Part shown: positions 17,640 through 26,815 of the stretch, piece after piece
How positions within the stretch are numbered: position 1 is the first letter of the stretch
How the letters are laid out: each line of letters begins with the position of its first letter
Assembly: GCF_025457605.1 (NCBI RefSeq)
Contig: NZ_JAMZFY010000002.1
Location: forward strand, 930,001-994,000
Length of the DNA stretch: 64,000 bases
Direction of reading: 5' to 3'
From: Haloarcula laminariae
Lineage (GTDB): Archaea; Halobacteriota; Halobacteria; Halobacteriales; Haloarculaceae
The notes under the pieces: model-generated
What the model saw: the letters and a program-made list of their open reading frames with translations, nothing else
What the model was told of the DNA's origin: nothing
Database searches by the model: none
Position numbers and translations under genes: made by a program

Positions 17640-18607
17640 GTACCGAAGACCAGACGCTCGGCGACCAGATGCGGACGACGGTCGACGTCGACCGGCCGGT
17701 CGCCCTCGCGGGACTCGCGCTGTTCTGGGGCTGGCTCGCGGTCCGGCTGGCGAACGACTACCTGCTTCCGGCCGGCGTCGCCGTCCCCCAGGACCGCTCG
17801 TTTTTCCCCGTCTCCCCGTTCGAGTCGGCGGCCGACTCGCTTTCGAGTGTGGCCGCGTCTGCCGGCGTCGTCGGCGCGCCGCTTGACGTGGCCGCCGGCC
17901 TCCTCTCGTTCGTGGCCGGCGCCATCCCCTCGCTCCCCGCCCTGGCCCGGGGGGCGTGGCTCACCGTGATTCTCACCGTCGCCGGCATCACGCTCGGCTT
18001 CCTGCTGGCGGTGCCGCTCTCGGTCGCCCGGGTGTACGGCGGCCGCCTCCTCAGGTGGCTGTCGCTCTCCTACACCGAGCTCGTCCGGGGGACGCCGCTG
18101 CTGGCCCAGCTGTTCGTGCTGTACTTCGGGCTCCCGCTGACCGGTATCCTCCGCGAGCTCCCCGGCGTCGGGACGGGCTTTGTCCCCGGGACGGCCGCCC
18201 TGGTCGCCATCCTCGGGTTCACGCTCAACAGCGCGGCCTACCAGGCCGAGTACATCCGCTCGGCGCTCGAATCGGTCGACGCCGGACAGCTCACCGCGGC
18301 CCGCTCGCTCGGCCTCACGAAGCTCGAGGGCATCCGGTTCGTCGTCCTCCCGCAGGGGCTTCGGTACGCTATCCCCTCGTGGTCGAACGAGTTCGTCTAC
18401 CTCATCAAGTACTCCTCGCTGGCGGCGTTCATCACCGTCCGGGAGCTGTTCTTCCAGGCCGAGTCCATCGCCAACGACACGTTCCGGTACACGGAGCTGT
18501 ACGTGCTCGCGGCGCTGTTTTACCTGGCGCTTGTCGTCTCGGCCTCAGTGTTGATGGGGGTCGTCGAGGAGCGGACGGCGATTCCGGGACTGGGCGGGAC
18601 TCGGTAG
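17636..18607 (+). CDS. Polar amino-acid ABC transporter permease (second, long N-terminal extension)
   Basis: 323 residues, about 100 longer than the first permease. The extra N-terminal part has a predicted helix (about 20-38) followed by a Ser/Ala/Val-rich segment up to residue 95 before the permease core; the core begins near ALARGAWLTVILTVAG. The EAA loop is 'LTAARSLGLTKLEGIRFVVLPQGLRYAIP' and the 'LVRGTPLLAQLFVLYF' segment is intact. Fourth gene of the operon, overlapping the ATPase stop by 4 bp. It ends 7 bp from the convergent RFC large subunit gene. Confidence 0.92.
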   Translation: MSTEDQTLGDQMRTTVDVDRPVALAGLALFWGWLAVRLANDYLLPAGVAVPQDRSFFPVSPFESAADSLSSVAASAGVVGAPLDVAAGLLSFVAGAIPSLPALARGAWLTVILTVAGITLGFLLAVPLSVARVYGGRLLRWLSLSYTELVRGTPLLAQLFVLYFGLPLTGILRELPGVGTGFVPGTAALVAILGFTLNSAAYQAEYIRSALESVDAGQLTAARSLGLTKLEGIRFVVLPQGLRYAIPSWSNEFVYLIKYSSLAAFITVRELFFQAESIANDTFRYTELYVLAALFYLALVVSASVLMGVVEERTAIPGLGGTR

Positions 18608-18614
18608 TCCCGAG

Positions 18615-20090
18615 CTACATGAAATCCGAGAGGCCCGACTGCTGGTCGTCCTCGTCGGCGCTGTCGCTGTCGGGCGTCTCCGCCGGGTCGTCGCCCGCCG
18701 TGTCGTCCCCATCGAGCGTCGCCTGCGGGTCGTCGTCCGACGCGTCGGTGTCCGCCTCGCCATCGTCGGCCCCGTCCGCCACTGCGCCCTCGAAGGCCCC
18801 GCCCGAGTGTTCGACGGCCGCTTCCTCCCGCAGGCGCTCGGCGTCCTCGACGATGGACTGGACTTTGTTCGTCGACTCGCCCGAGCCGGTGATAAAGGAG
18901 ACGTGGTCGGCCTCCAGTTCGTAGGTCGCGGCCATCGCCACCGTCAGCTCGCGGTTGGTACAGTGGTGAGTCATCGTCGCGAGGAAGGGCATTATCTCCC
19001 GGCGGGCCGTGCGCATCGAGACGCCGTCGATGGCCGCTATCTTCCGGGCGACGTAGTCCCGCGTGTTGCGCGCCCCCTTCGACCGGCCCAGCTTCGACCA
19101 GTAACTCGGCGGCCCGTAGCGGGTCCAGCCGCCCTTCTCGCCGTCGCGGGCGGCCGCCACCCCGGCGGTCATCGCGTCGCCGGCGTAGCGCCAGAAGGAG
19201 TAGTTCTGACTCGCACGCACGCGCCCGAGCCAGCGGTCGGCGTCCGAGAGCGACCGGTAGGCCCGCGCGAGTTCGGCGCCCTCGTAGTCCTTGGGCATGT
19301 TGTCCTCTATCCAGTTGATGAGGTCGTCGGGGGTCTCGTCGACGTCGTAGCTCCCCTTCAGGGCCTCCTCGGCGGTGCCCTCCTTGAGGACGACGTCGAG
19401 GTACTCGAAGATGCCCGACGACGTGTCCCGCTCGCCCGAGACGTAGTCGTCGGCCTCGATGCGGTCCCGGCCCTCCGCCGTCGTCTGGAGGTCCTTGATA
19501 GCGCCCCGCAGGTCGCCGCTGTTCTGCTCGGCGATGTCCTCGATTGCGGCGTCGGTGTACTCGATGCCCTCCTTCCGGCAGATGTCCCGCAGTACCGGCA
19601 CGATAGAGCGCTTCTGGACCGCGGAGAACTCGATGTCCTGGCAGTTGTTCCGGAGGCTGTTCGACATCTCGTAGTACTCGTTGGCGATGAGTATCATCGG
19701 CTGGCCAGCCTCCTTGACCAGCGAACCGATGGCGCGGGCCCCGCCGCGGTCGGAGTTCCCGTGGATGTTGTCGGCCTCGTCCATGATGACGAGTCGACGG
19801 CCCGCCCCGCCGGCGGTGAGCGTCCCCGATTTGGCGGCCTCGCCGGCCACCTGCTCGATGATGTCTTTCGTCCGGGTGTCGCTGGCGTTCAGCTCGATGG
19901 TCGGCCAGTCCATGTCGCTGGCGAGCGCGTGGGCCGCGGAGGTCTTGCCCACCCCCGGCGTGCCGTGGAGGATGACGGCCTCGCGGTGGTCGTCCCACGT
20001 GTCGGCCCACTCCTTCAGGCTGTCGCGGGCCTTGTTGTTCCCCCGTACCTCCGAGAGCGTGCTCGGGCGGTACTTCTCGGTCCAGTCCAT
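18615..20090 (-). CDS. rfcL: Replication factor C large subunit
   Basis: 491 residues from ATG 20090 (MDWTEKYRPSTLSEVRGN); the 17-residue extension upstream has no support. AAA+ clamp-loader motifs: RFC box TEKYRP, Walker A GTPGVGKT (43-50), Walker B VIMDEAD (D104, E105), sensor 1 'LIANEYYEMS'. The collar domain follows and then a long Asp-rich tail (about 430-480) ending QSGLSDFM, a good PCNA-interacting (PIP) box at the extreme C-terminus. With small RFC subunits it loads PCNA onto primed DNA. The acidic tail is typical of halophiles. The gene is convergent with the ABC transporter operon. Confidence 0.95.
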   Translation of the reverse strand: MDWTEKYRPSTLSEVRGNNKARDSLKEWADTWDDHREAVILHGTPGVGKTSAAHALASDMDWPTIELNASDTRTKDIIEQVAGEAAKSGTLTAGGAGRRLVIMDEADNIHGNSDRGGARAIGSLVKEAGQPMILIANEYYEMSNSLRNNCQDIEFSAVQKRSIVPVLRDICRKEGIEYTDAAIEDIAEQNSGDLRGAIKDLQTTAEGRDRIEADDYVSGERDTSSGIFEYLDVVLKEGTAEEALKGSYDVDETPDDLINWIEDNMPKDYEGAELARAYRSLSDADRWLGRVRASQNYSFWRYAGDAMTAGVAAARDGEKGGWTRYGPPSYWSKLGRSKGARNTRDYVARKIAAIDGVSMRTARREIMPFLATMTHHCTNRELTVAMAATYELEADHVSFITGSGESTNKVQSIVEDAERLREEAAVEHSGGAFEGAVADGADDGEADTDASDDDPQATLDGDDTAGDDPAETPDSDSADEDDQQSGLSDFM

Positions 20091-20205
20091 TGGTCCGTGG
20101 TTGGCGCGACCGTCGTTTAGGGGTTGCGGAGCAACACTCACGGGTAGGCGGCCGGAGCCGCCGGCCCGAAGACCTATCCCGGTGCCGCTCCGGGTCCAAT
20201 CCGCT

Positions 20206-20772
20206 ATGACCCTGAACAGTCGTCGCTACGGTACCGCCGCAATCGCGGGCGTCGCCGCGTTCGCGCTCTCCTACGTACTGATATACGCATTGACCATCTC
20301 GACGGTCCGTGACTCCCTGCTGACCGGGGTCGCCGAGGCCTTCGGTGACGAGGGCGCCGACTGGAAAATCGTCGGCTGGCTCTTCTTCAACGCCCAGTTC
20401 GTCACGACGACGCTCACCGTCGATATCCCGCTGTTCGGCGGGACCGACGCGGTGAACTTCATCACTGAGAGCGACTCGCTGTCCCCGGTTCTGTACCTGC
20501 TCCCGCCGGCGCTCCTGACCGCCGCCGGGCTCGCGACGGCGCGCCTGAACGGCGTGACTGAGACGGCGGACGCGCTCAAGGTCGGGCCCGCGGTCGCGCT
20601 GGGCTATCTCCCGCTTTCGGTCGTCGGCGCGCTGGTGTTTGCCATCAGCCTCGGTGAGAGCAGCGGCGGGTCGCCGACCCTGCTGACCGCCGTCGTGCTC
20701 GCGGGCGTCGTCTACCCGGTCGTCTTCGGGGCGGTCGGGGCCGTCGCCGGGGCGGTGCTGGCCGACGACTGA
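20206..20772 (+). CDS. Haloarchaeal multi-span membrane protein, unknown function
   Basis: 188 residues from ATG 20206 (MTLNSRRYGTAAIAGVAAFA). Four or five hydrophobic helices: about 10-32, 90-110 (LSPVLYLLPPALLTAAGLA), 125-145 and 155-185, with a polar segment at 45-75 that includes 'WKIVGWLFFNAQFVTTTLTV'. The pattern matches a haloarchaeal family of transmembrane proteins (DUF7978-like, by memory). It is divergent from rfcL and followed by the pilin gene in the same direction after about 50 bp. No known partner. Confidence 0.7.
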   Translation: MTLNSRRYGTAAIAGVAAFALSYVLIYALTISTVRDSLLTGVAEAFGDEGADWKIVGWLFFNAQFVTTTLTVDIPLFGGTDAVNFITESDSLSPVLYLLPPALLTAAGLATARLNGVTETADALKVGPAVALGYLPLSVVGALVFAISLGESSGGSPTLLTAVVLAGVVYPVVFGAVGAVAGAVLADD

Positions 20773-20792
20773 CACTGCCGGCCGTCCGACCG

Positions 20793-20800
20793 TTTTTATC
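20793..20800 (+). promoter_or_regulatory. TATA box for the pilin gene
   Basis: TTTTTATC lies 24-31 bp ahead of GTG 20824, the canonical distance for a leaderless transcript and the reason to accept the GTG as start. Confidence 0.6.
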
Positions 20801-20823
20801 CGAAGGCGAGGCCAGCGCCGGTC

Positions 20824-21399
20824 GTGCAACGAGTGGACCCACCGGACGACCGAGCGGTCTCGCCCGTCGTCGGGAGCGTCGTGCTCGTCGGCCTCGCGCT
20901 CCTGCTGGCCGCCACCGCATCGGCCACGGCGCTGGGGTTCGCTGACGGGCTCGCCACCCCCGCGCCGACCGTCGCCCAGTCCAGCGGGACCTACGACCGC
21001 TACGCCGCCGGCGGCGGGCGCTACACCGAGCAGGTCGTCCGGCTCACCCACGAGGGCGGGGACACCCTGACCGTCGCCGATATCGAACTCGTCGTCGACG
21101 CGAGCGACGCCTGCGGGCAGACCGGTCGGCTGGTGAACCTGCCGGCCGAGGGGGACGACCCGCGGCCCACCAGCAGATACGTCCGCGGCGACGACATCTT
21201 CGACAACTCGGCGGACTCGGTGGAAGGGCCCATCGGCACCGGCGACGTGGACGACGACGGCGAGTGGTCCGCCGGCGAGACCGCTCAGTTCCGGCTCGCG
21301 ACGCGGGTCTGTCGCGTCGACAGCGGCGACCGGCTCGTCGTCCGCGTCGTCCACACGCCCACTGACGCCGTCGTCGTCGACCAGCGGATTACGGCCTGA
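20824..21399 (+). CDS. Type IV pilin-like protein (archaeal pilin N-terminal domain)
   Basis: 191 residues starting at GTG 20824. The segment DDRAVSPVVGSVVLVGLALLLAATAS is the archaeal type IV pilin (DUF1628) signature: a short leader ending near DDR, cleavage by the PibD prepilin peptidase before AVSPVVG, and an uncleaved hydrophobic assembly helix. The mature part is acidic, with two Cys pairs' worth of residues (C at about 94 and 156) that may form a disulfide, and 'DVDDDGEWSAGETAQF', which resembles a dockerin-like Ca-binding D-x-D-x-D-G loop. It should be assembled into or exposed on the cell surface. No pilus machinery genes adjoin it. Confidence 0.82.
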   Translation: MQRVDPPDDRAVSPVVGSVVLVGLALLLAATASATALGFADGLATPAPTVAQSSGTYDRYAAGGGRYTEQVVRLTHEGGDTLTVADIELVVDASDACGQTGRLVNLPAEGDDPRPTSRYVRGDDIFDNSADSVEGPIGTGDVDDDGEWSAGETAQFRLATRVCRVDSGDRLVVRVVHTPTDAVVVDQRITA

Positions 21400-21454
21400 C
21401 ACCGCCACGCCGCTCCGGTACCCTTTTGTCCGCGACCACCTTTCCCGTCAGGTA

Positions 21455-22162
21455 ATGGCACGCGGTGTCCGCGACGAACTCGCCGAAAAGATAGCCGGCG
21501 AGGTCGCGCTCAGCGACGACCCGGGAGCGACCCTCCGGAAGTGGCGGACGGACTTCGACGTCGCACAGACGGCGCTGGCCGAGCGGCTGGACGTCTCGCC
21601 GTCGGTCGTCTCGGACTACGAGAGCGGCCGCCGTGACAACCCCGGCATCGGCGTCGTCCGCCGGCTGGTCGACGCCTTGCTGGACATCGACGAGGACCGC
21701 GGCGGCGACCGCATCCGGCAGTACGCCCGCGTCCTCTCGTCGGGCTTCGACAGCGAGGTGGTACACGACCTCCGGGAGTACCCGGCGACCGTCGGCGTCG
21801 AGCGGGTGTACGACGCCATCGACGCCGAGGAGCTCCACCGCGGCGGCGCCGACACCGTCGCCGGCCACACCGTCATCAACTCGCTTGCGGCCATCACCCG
21901 GCTCTCCTCCGACCAGTTCCACCAGCTCTACGGGCAGTCGACCAACAGGGCGCTCGTCTTCACCGGCGTCACCCGCGGCGAGTCGCCCCTGGTGGCGATG
22001 CGGGTGCTCTCGCCGACCCCCAGCGCCGTCGTTTTGCACGGGCTCGACGGCGACGACATCTGGGAGTACGCCCCGGAGTTGGCTCGCATCGACGACGTCT
22101 CACTGGCGGTGACCGACGCGGACCTCGAAACCGTGCTGGACGGGCTGCGCGGGCTCCCGTAG
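21455..22162 (+). CDS. XRE-type helix-turn-helix regulator next to HMG-CoA synthase
   Basis: 235 residues. The HTH is at about 35-60: 'VAQTALAERLDVSPSVVSDYESGRR'. The C-terminal 150 residues form a mixed alpha-beta domain starting near the phrase 'LSSGFDSEVVHDLREYPATV' and including 'NSLAAITRLSSDQFHQLYGQ' and 'RALVFTGVTRGESPLVAMRV'; it reads like the small-molecule sensing domain of the MTH967-type archaeal regulators. The gene is convergent with HMG-CoA synthase, a neighbourhood I recall as conserved in haloarchaea, so a link to isoprenoid control is an inference. Confidence 0.82.
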   Translation: MARGVRDELAEKIAGEVALSDDPGATLRKWRTDFDVAQTALAERLDVSPSVVSDYESGRRDNPGIGVVRRLVDALLDIDEDRGGDRIRQYARVLSSGFDSEVVHDLREYPATVGVERVYDAIDAEELHRGGADTVAGHTVINSLAAITRLSSDQFHQLYGQSTNRALVFTGVTRGESPLVAMRVLSPTPSAVVLHGLDGDDIWEYAPELARIDDVSLAVTDADLETVLDGLRGLP

Positions 22163-22251
22163 GCCGCGTCTCTCCGGCATCGACGCCGGACGGTCGACTC
22201 TCTGTGGTCGAGTTCGGCGTATTCGCGCCGTCGCCGCTCGCTCGGTATCGC

Positions 22252-23589
22252 CTACGAGACGTACGTGTACGTCCGCTCGCCCATCCGGCCCCAGCCGTCG
22301 AAGACGAACTCCTCGCTCGGCTCGGTGAAGGCCTCGGCGTCGGCCTCGGCGTCGTGGTTGTGGACGTCGTGAATCTGCTCGTACTCCTCGAAGGACATCT
22401 CGTAGCGCTGGCGAATCTGCTCGTCGACATTGAGCTGGGCGATTTCGTCTTCCCAGCCCTCGACGACGGTCTCGGCGTGGACCTCGGCCTGGGCGCCCGA
22501 GCCGTAGGAGGCCACCAGCAGCTGCTTCCCGTCGAGGTCGCGACCGTTCTCGCGGGCGTGTTTCAGCCCGGCGGCGCGGGCGATGTGGACCGAACCCGTG
22601 TACCAGTTGCCGACGTGGCGTGAGATTTCCAGCGTCGGGTCGATGGTCTCGGCGTACCACTCCTGGTAGCGCTCGGTCTCGGTCAGCGCGCCGGTGTACT
22701 CCCGGATGGCCTCGTAGAAGGCCTCGTCGGAGTCGTAGGCGTCGGGAACGGGCTGGTAGCCGATTTCCTCGGCGAGTTCGTCCTCTATCTCCGTATCGCG
22801 GGTGATGTGGCGGTAGCCAAGCGCCGCGGCCTTCCGGACCATCCCCGGGAACGGGGTGTGGAACGGGATGAGCGGGTAGTCGTCGGGGTGGATGTCGCCC
22901 GAAACCGACGCGAAGTCGTCCAGCGCCTCGCGCATCCGCGCGAGGTAGACGTTCACCGACCGTTTCCCGTCGACGGAGGGGAACTGCTGGTTCGGCTTGA
23001 GGAAGTCCGTCTCGTCGGCGCTCCCGAAGCCCTGTTCGGTCGAGAGTTCGACGAGGTCGGGGTCCTCGTCGACGAGCATCGCCACCGCGCCGGCGCCCTG
23101 GGTGGCCTCGCCGGGGTCGTCACGCGCGTACAGCGCCGTGTCCGTCGCGATGACGATGGCCGCCCGGTCCCGGTTGCGACCGGCCCGAATCCAGTTGTAC
23201 GCGTCGTCTAAGCTCTGGGTGCCGGAGATACAGGCGAACTTCCGCTCGCCCTTGTTGGCGTGGTGGAAGTCGCCGTCGTAGACCTTCTCCAGACAGCCAG
23301 CGACGTAGGTCGAGACGGGCTTTGAGTTGTCGAAAGAGGACTCCGTGGCCACGTCGATGCGGCCGATGTCCTCGGGTTCGAGGCCCTTGCGGTCCATCAG
23401 CCGGTGGGCGGCGTTGGCCGCCATGGTCACGATGTCCTCGTGGACGTCCGGGAACGAGGAGGCGTGCAGTCCCAGCCCCTTCGTGTACTTGCCGGGGTCG
23501 TCGCCCTGAGCCGGCGCGAACGTCTCGGCGAGGTCCAGTTTGAGCTTTCCAGTCCAGATTTCCATCGCGTCGATGCCGACTGCAGTCAT
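22252..23589 (-). CDS. hmgB: Hydroxymethylglutaryl-CoA synthase
   Basis: 445 residues from ATG 23589 (MTAVGIDAMEIWTGKLKLDL); an upstream in-frame extension is promoter DNA. Nucleophile C120 in KFACISGTQS, acid/base residues in the eukaryote/archaeal type 'EGFGSADETDF' and 'PFHTPFPGMVRKA' blocks (His and the P-F-x-x-P loop). It condenses acetoacetyl-CoA with acetyl-CoA, the committed step towards mevalonate and the isoprenoid lipids of the membrane. TATA box CATATATA at 23612-23619 gives a leaderless mRNA. The protein is larger than bacterial MvaS and matches the haloarchaeal form. Confidence 0.95.
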   Translation of the reverse strand: MTAVGIDAMEIWTGKLKLDLAETFAPAQGDDPGKYTKGLGLHASSFPDVHEDIVTMAANAAHRLMDRKGLEPEDIGRIDVATESSFDNSKPVSTYVAGCLEKVYDGDFHHANKGERKFACISGTQSLDDAYNWIRAGRNRDRAAIVIATDTALYARDDPGEATQGAGAVAMLVDEDPDLVELSTEQGFGSADETDFLKPNQQFPSVDGKRSVNVYLARMREALDDFASVSGDIHPDDYPLIPFHTPFPGMVRKAAALGYRHITRDTEIEDELAEEIGYQPVPDAYDSDEAFYEAIREYTGALTETERYQEWYAETIDPTLEISRHVGNWYTGSVHIARAAGLKHARENGRDLDGKQLLVASYGSGAQAEVHAETVVEGWEDEIAQLNVDEQIRQRYEMSFEEYEQIHDVHNHDAEADAEAFTEPSEEFVFDGWGRMGERTYTYVS

Positions 23590-23897
23590 TGCCGGAGGGT
23601 CAGTTCGCACGTATATATGGCTGTCGACCACTAGTTCGATGAACGTCGAACTGGCGTGCGACCGAACGCGGCAGGCGACGGACGGCCTGACACAGCGCTT
23701 ACAATCGCTGAACATAGCCGGTGCTTTCATATCGACTCACGCTAAGGTTATAGCCATCAACGCACCACGCAACAGCCGGTTGTGGGACGGGACGACCCCG
23801 GAACTGTGGTGGAACTAGCAAGGATGCACGTGAGCAACCCAGTGGATAGAACGCACGCCGGGCCAGGCGGGGACACGCCCGGCCAGGGGCGATACCG
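23590..23897. other. Divergent intergenic region with 5' leader hairpin
   Basis: 308 bp between hmgB and the surface protein gene. Besides the hmgB TATA box it has a second TATA-like GGTTATAGCC near 23746-23755 reading rightwards, which would leave a leader of about 120 nt for the gene at 23,898. That leader contains the inverted repeat CCGGGC...GCCCGG near 23859-23884. No coding sequence is supported here. Confidence 0.5.
23612..23619 (-). promoter_or_regulatory. TATA box for HMG-CoA synthase
   Basis: On the reverse strand CATATATA lies 23-30 bp upstream of the ATG at 23589, the typical haloarchaeal leaderless arrangement. Confidence 0.6.
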
Positions 23898-26726
23898 ATG
23901 ACAGCTCGGTCCCGGAAGTGTCGAAGTGTCTTCCTGACGATGCTGCTCGTGTGTTCGCTCGTCGCGATGGCGGGGCCGCTGGCCGGAAGCGCAAGCGCGA
24001 TACAGACCGCGGGGAACACGTCCGTGCTGACGGCCGGACCGAACTGGTACGGCCAGGAGTTCACTGTCGACGTCACACAGGGCTCGGGCGGCGAGTTCAC
24101 CGCACAGAGCGGTGACACGGTGTATCTGCTGGAGGTCGACGAGGGGACGGACAGCGTCAACCGCACCGCGCGGGTCCTGACAGTCAACAGCAGCGGCTAC
24201 ATCAACCTGGAGACGGAGGAGCTCGAAACCGACGGCCGGCAAGCCTACGCGCTCAACGACGACAACGAACTCAACAGCGGCGCGGTCAACTTCACGCTGG
24301 AACCCCAGACCCTCGACCTTGAGTGGGAGCGGGACTCGATTGCGACCGACAGCGAGTCGGTCGCGCTCGAAACCGTCGAGAGCAACCGCGGCGCCGGCGA
24401 GTACAACGTGACGATACGCGCGGACGGGTTCGACTACGAGCAGCTCCGGGCCCTGTTTGTGCATTCCGGGACGGACCTCACCGAGGTGACCGACCGGAGT
24501 CATCTCCCGCTGGAGAAGCTTGGCTTCGACCCCGACGACGGCGACGGGCTGGACGACATGCGCTCGGCTGGGTACATCACGCTGAACTTGAGCACGTCGA
24601 CGAACTTCCGGCAGGACGGGGAGATAATCGCGAACTTCTCGAACCTGGAGGCCAACGAGACGCTCCCGAGCGACGGCGAGTACCAGTTCGACATCGCGGT
24701 CACCGACGCGACGACCGAGGACACGGCCGCGATTACCATCGGCGGCGCCGAGGCCGACTTCGAAAAGCCGCTGTACACGCGGGCCGCCGGGGACGTCGCC
24801 GCCTTTACCGTCGACCTCGGTTCGACGGACCAGACCTGGGTGCAGCTACGGGACAGAAACTCCGAGTTCGTGGACGTACTCTACGTGGAAGACGACGACG
24901 GGGACGGGCGGGTCACCTTCTACGCGAACACCCGCCTCATGGGAACTGACCACTCGGAGCTGAGCGGCATCAGCGAGGGCGACGCCGAGGTGGTCTATCA
25001 CTCCAACGACACGGTCCAGAGCTACATCCACCACGAGACGATTCCGTCGGTCAGCGGGACCAAAGTCGGCGACGCCAAGTTCTACGACGCCGAGACGGCC
25101 AACAGTTCCAACGAAGTGACGTTCAGCCAGTACACGCAGGCGGTCAACGGCGCCACGCCGACCAACCAGCTATCCAGTCCGCTTGCGACGACGACGTACG
25201 AACTCGTTGCTGACCGACGGGGGCGGTTCACGGTCGACGACGGCGAAGCGGCCGTCGACCGGCCGCTCGGCGAGACCGAACTGGACCTCGTCCAACCGAC
25301 GGTTCGGGAGTCTAACACGTACGTCGCGCCCGAGAAGGAGGCCGACAGTCAGCGGTCGATAGACGAACTGGAAGCCAACCTCACATCCAGAGACGCTGCC
25401 GCTATCGGCGACCGTCTCGTTTTCCGATTCAACACGACCGGCATCGCGGGCGCGCTCGCCGCTATCGACTACGCACAGAACAGACACAGCATCGACACCG
25501 GGCTGTCCGAAGGGTACGGCGTCGACGTGTTCGCCGAACTCGCAATCGACTCCGAGGGGACCGACTGGGAGGGCGAGGGCGTCAATTTCACGCTGCTCGG
25601 CGAGAACCCGCTCAACGGGCCACGCGACCGGTTGGCACTCGAAGACGGGGAGAATCAGGACGCCTACTTCCTCCTGGACCAACAGACGGCTGAGGGCGAC
25701 CCGGGGACCCTGTACGCGGTCGTCGACACCGGGTCGACGGCCTACGACGGCTCGATCACCGACGACGAGCAGTACGACGCCGCGTTGAGTTACATCGCGG
25801 GCGGCCGATTCAAGTTCAGCGGACAGGGCCCACAGGGGGGCAAGGGCGGCGACGCGACCGACCCCACGTTCCCGTACTACGACAGCGTAATCACCGAGAA
25901 CGTGACCGAACGGCGGACCGTCTCCTTCGAGTCGACCACCCTGACGTTCGATGCAGTCGACGACGGGACGGTGGCCCTCGAACCGACCCGGAACGCGCGG
26001 GTCTCCGGGGACACGAACCTGGCCCCCGGGACATCGGTGACCCTCGGCGTTCGACTGGCCCCGCCGTCGGACGCGCTCCCCGACGAGGACCCCAGCTTCC
26101 TCGCCCAGCGGGAGATAACGGTCAACGCCGACGGGACGTTCAACGCGACGTTCGACCTCAGTGACCGCACCGTCGGCGAGGCCGCCACGGTTCGGGTCGA
26201 ACGGGGGCAAACGACCGTCGGGTCTTCGGACGCTGAGTTCGCGAACGTCGACGCCGTGCAGGGCCCGTACTTCGAGACGGACCTCGACGTGCCCCCGTCG
26301 GCACAGCGAAACGAGACCGTGAGAATCACCGGGACGGTCACCAACACCGGCGAGGAAGCCGGGACAGCGGACGTGACCATCACCGCCACCGGGACGAACC
26401 CCGTCAGAGGTATTTTCGACCTCGACACCGGCGAGTCGCGGCGAGTCAACCACTCGGTGCGGATGGAACAGACCGCCATCGACGTTCGTTTCGAGTCCCA
26501 GGACACCAGCCAGCAGAGCACGGTCGAGTACGAGGACCCGACGGCGCCGGCCACACCGACGCCGACGCAGACGCCGACCTCGACCTCAGCGACGGCCGTG
26601 GACGGCCCACAGTCGACCCCACCGCCCGCTGACGCCGGTGGCGGGGGCTTCCCGTGGCTCCTCGGCGGCGTCGGCGCGGCCGTGACTCTGACCGGTGCCG
26701 CACTACTGGTGATTCGATGGTTGTGA
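23898..26726 (+). CDS. Large secreted surface glycoprotein-like protein (BGTF/S-layer-type)
   Basis: 942 residues. A Sec-type signal peptide (basic n-region TARSRKCR, hydrophobic core MLLVCSLVAMAG, cleavage after SASA near residue 35) is followed by beta-rich domains resembling haloarchaeal surface proteins with the BGTF domain: repeated 'ADRRGRFTVDDGEAAVD', 'YELVADRRG', and a 'D-x-D-G-D-G' like DPDDGDGLDDM. There are many N-x-S/T sequons, so N-glycosylation is likely. A Thr/Pro-rich linker (TPTPTQTPTSTS) leads to a single C-terminal helix (PWLLGGVGAAVTLTGAALLV) with basic RW; no PGF motif is visible, so anchoring is by the helix. Function is probably structural or adhesive. Confidence 0.82.
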   Translation: MTARSRKCRSVFLTMLLVCSLVAMAGPLAGSASAIQTAGNTSVLTAGPNWYGQEFTVDVTQGSGGEFTAQSGDTVYLLEVDEGTDSVNRTARVLTVNSSGYINLETEELETDGRQAYALNDDNELNSGAVNFTLEPQTLDLEWERDSIATDSESVALETVESNRGAGEYNVTIRADGFDYEQLRALFVHSGTDLTEVTDRSHLPLEKLGFDPDDGDGLDDMRSAGYITLNLSTSTNFRQDGEIIANFSNLEANETLPSDGEYQFDIAVTDATTEDTAAITIGGAEADFEKPLYTRAAGDVAAFTVDLGSTDQTWVQLRDRNSEFVDVLYVEDDDGDGRVTFYANTRLMGTDHSELSGISEGDAEVVYHSNDTVQSYIHHETIPSVSGTKVGDAKFYDAETANSSNEVTFSQYTQAVNGATPTNQLSSPLATTTYELVADRRGRFTVDDGEAAVDRPLGETELDLVQPTVRESNTYVAPEKEADSQRSIDELEANLTSRDAAAIGDRLVFRFNTTGIAGALAAIDYAQNRHSIDTGLSEGYGVDVFAELAIDSEGTDWEGEGVNFTLLGENPLNGPRDRLALEDGENQDAYFLLDQQTAEGDPGTLYAVVDTGSTAYDGSITDDEQYDAALSYIAGGRFKFSGQGPQGGKGGDATDPTFPYYDSVITENVTERRTVSFESTTLTFDAVDDGTVALEPTRNARVSGDTNLAPGTSVTLGVRLAPPSDALPDEDPSFLAQREITVNADGTFNATFDLSDRTVGEAATVRVERGQTTVGSSDAEFANVDAVQGPYFETDLDVPPSAQRNETVRITGTVTNTGEEAGTADVTITATGTNPVRGIFDLDTGESRRVNHSVRMEQTAIDVRFESQDTSQQSTVEYEDPTAPATPTPTQTPTSTSATAVDGPQSTPPPADAGGGGFPWLLGGVGAAVTLTGAALLVIRWL

Positions 26727-26815
26727 TGCGTGCTGCGACCGGAAACCACAGGAACATGTTTATGACTGCGCCCGGACCTAGCGACCACTTAAGCGGCGAG
26801 GGAGGTGACCGATAG

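Noticed and set aside
18520-21408. 962-residue open frame on the reverse strand across the RFC gene
   Set aside because: It crosses three well-supported genes in other frames and has Arg/Gly/His-rich composition typical of GC-rich shadows.
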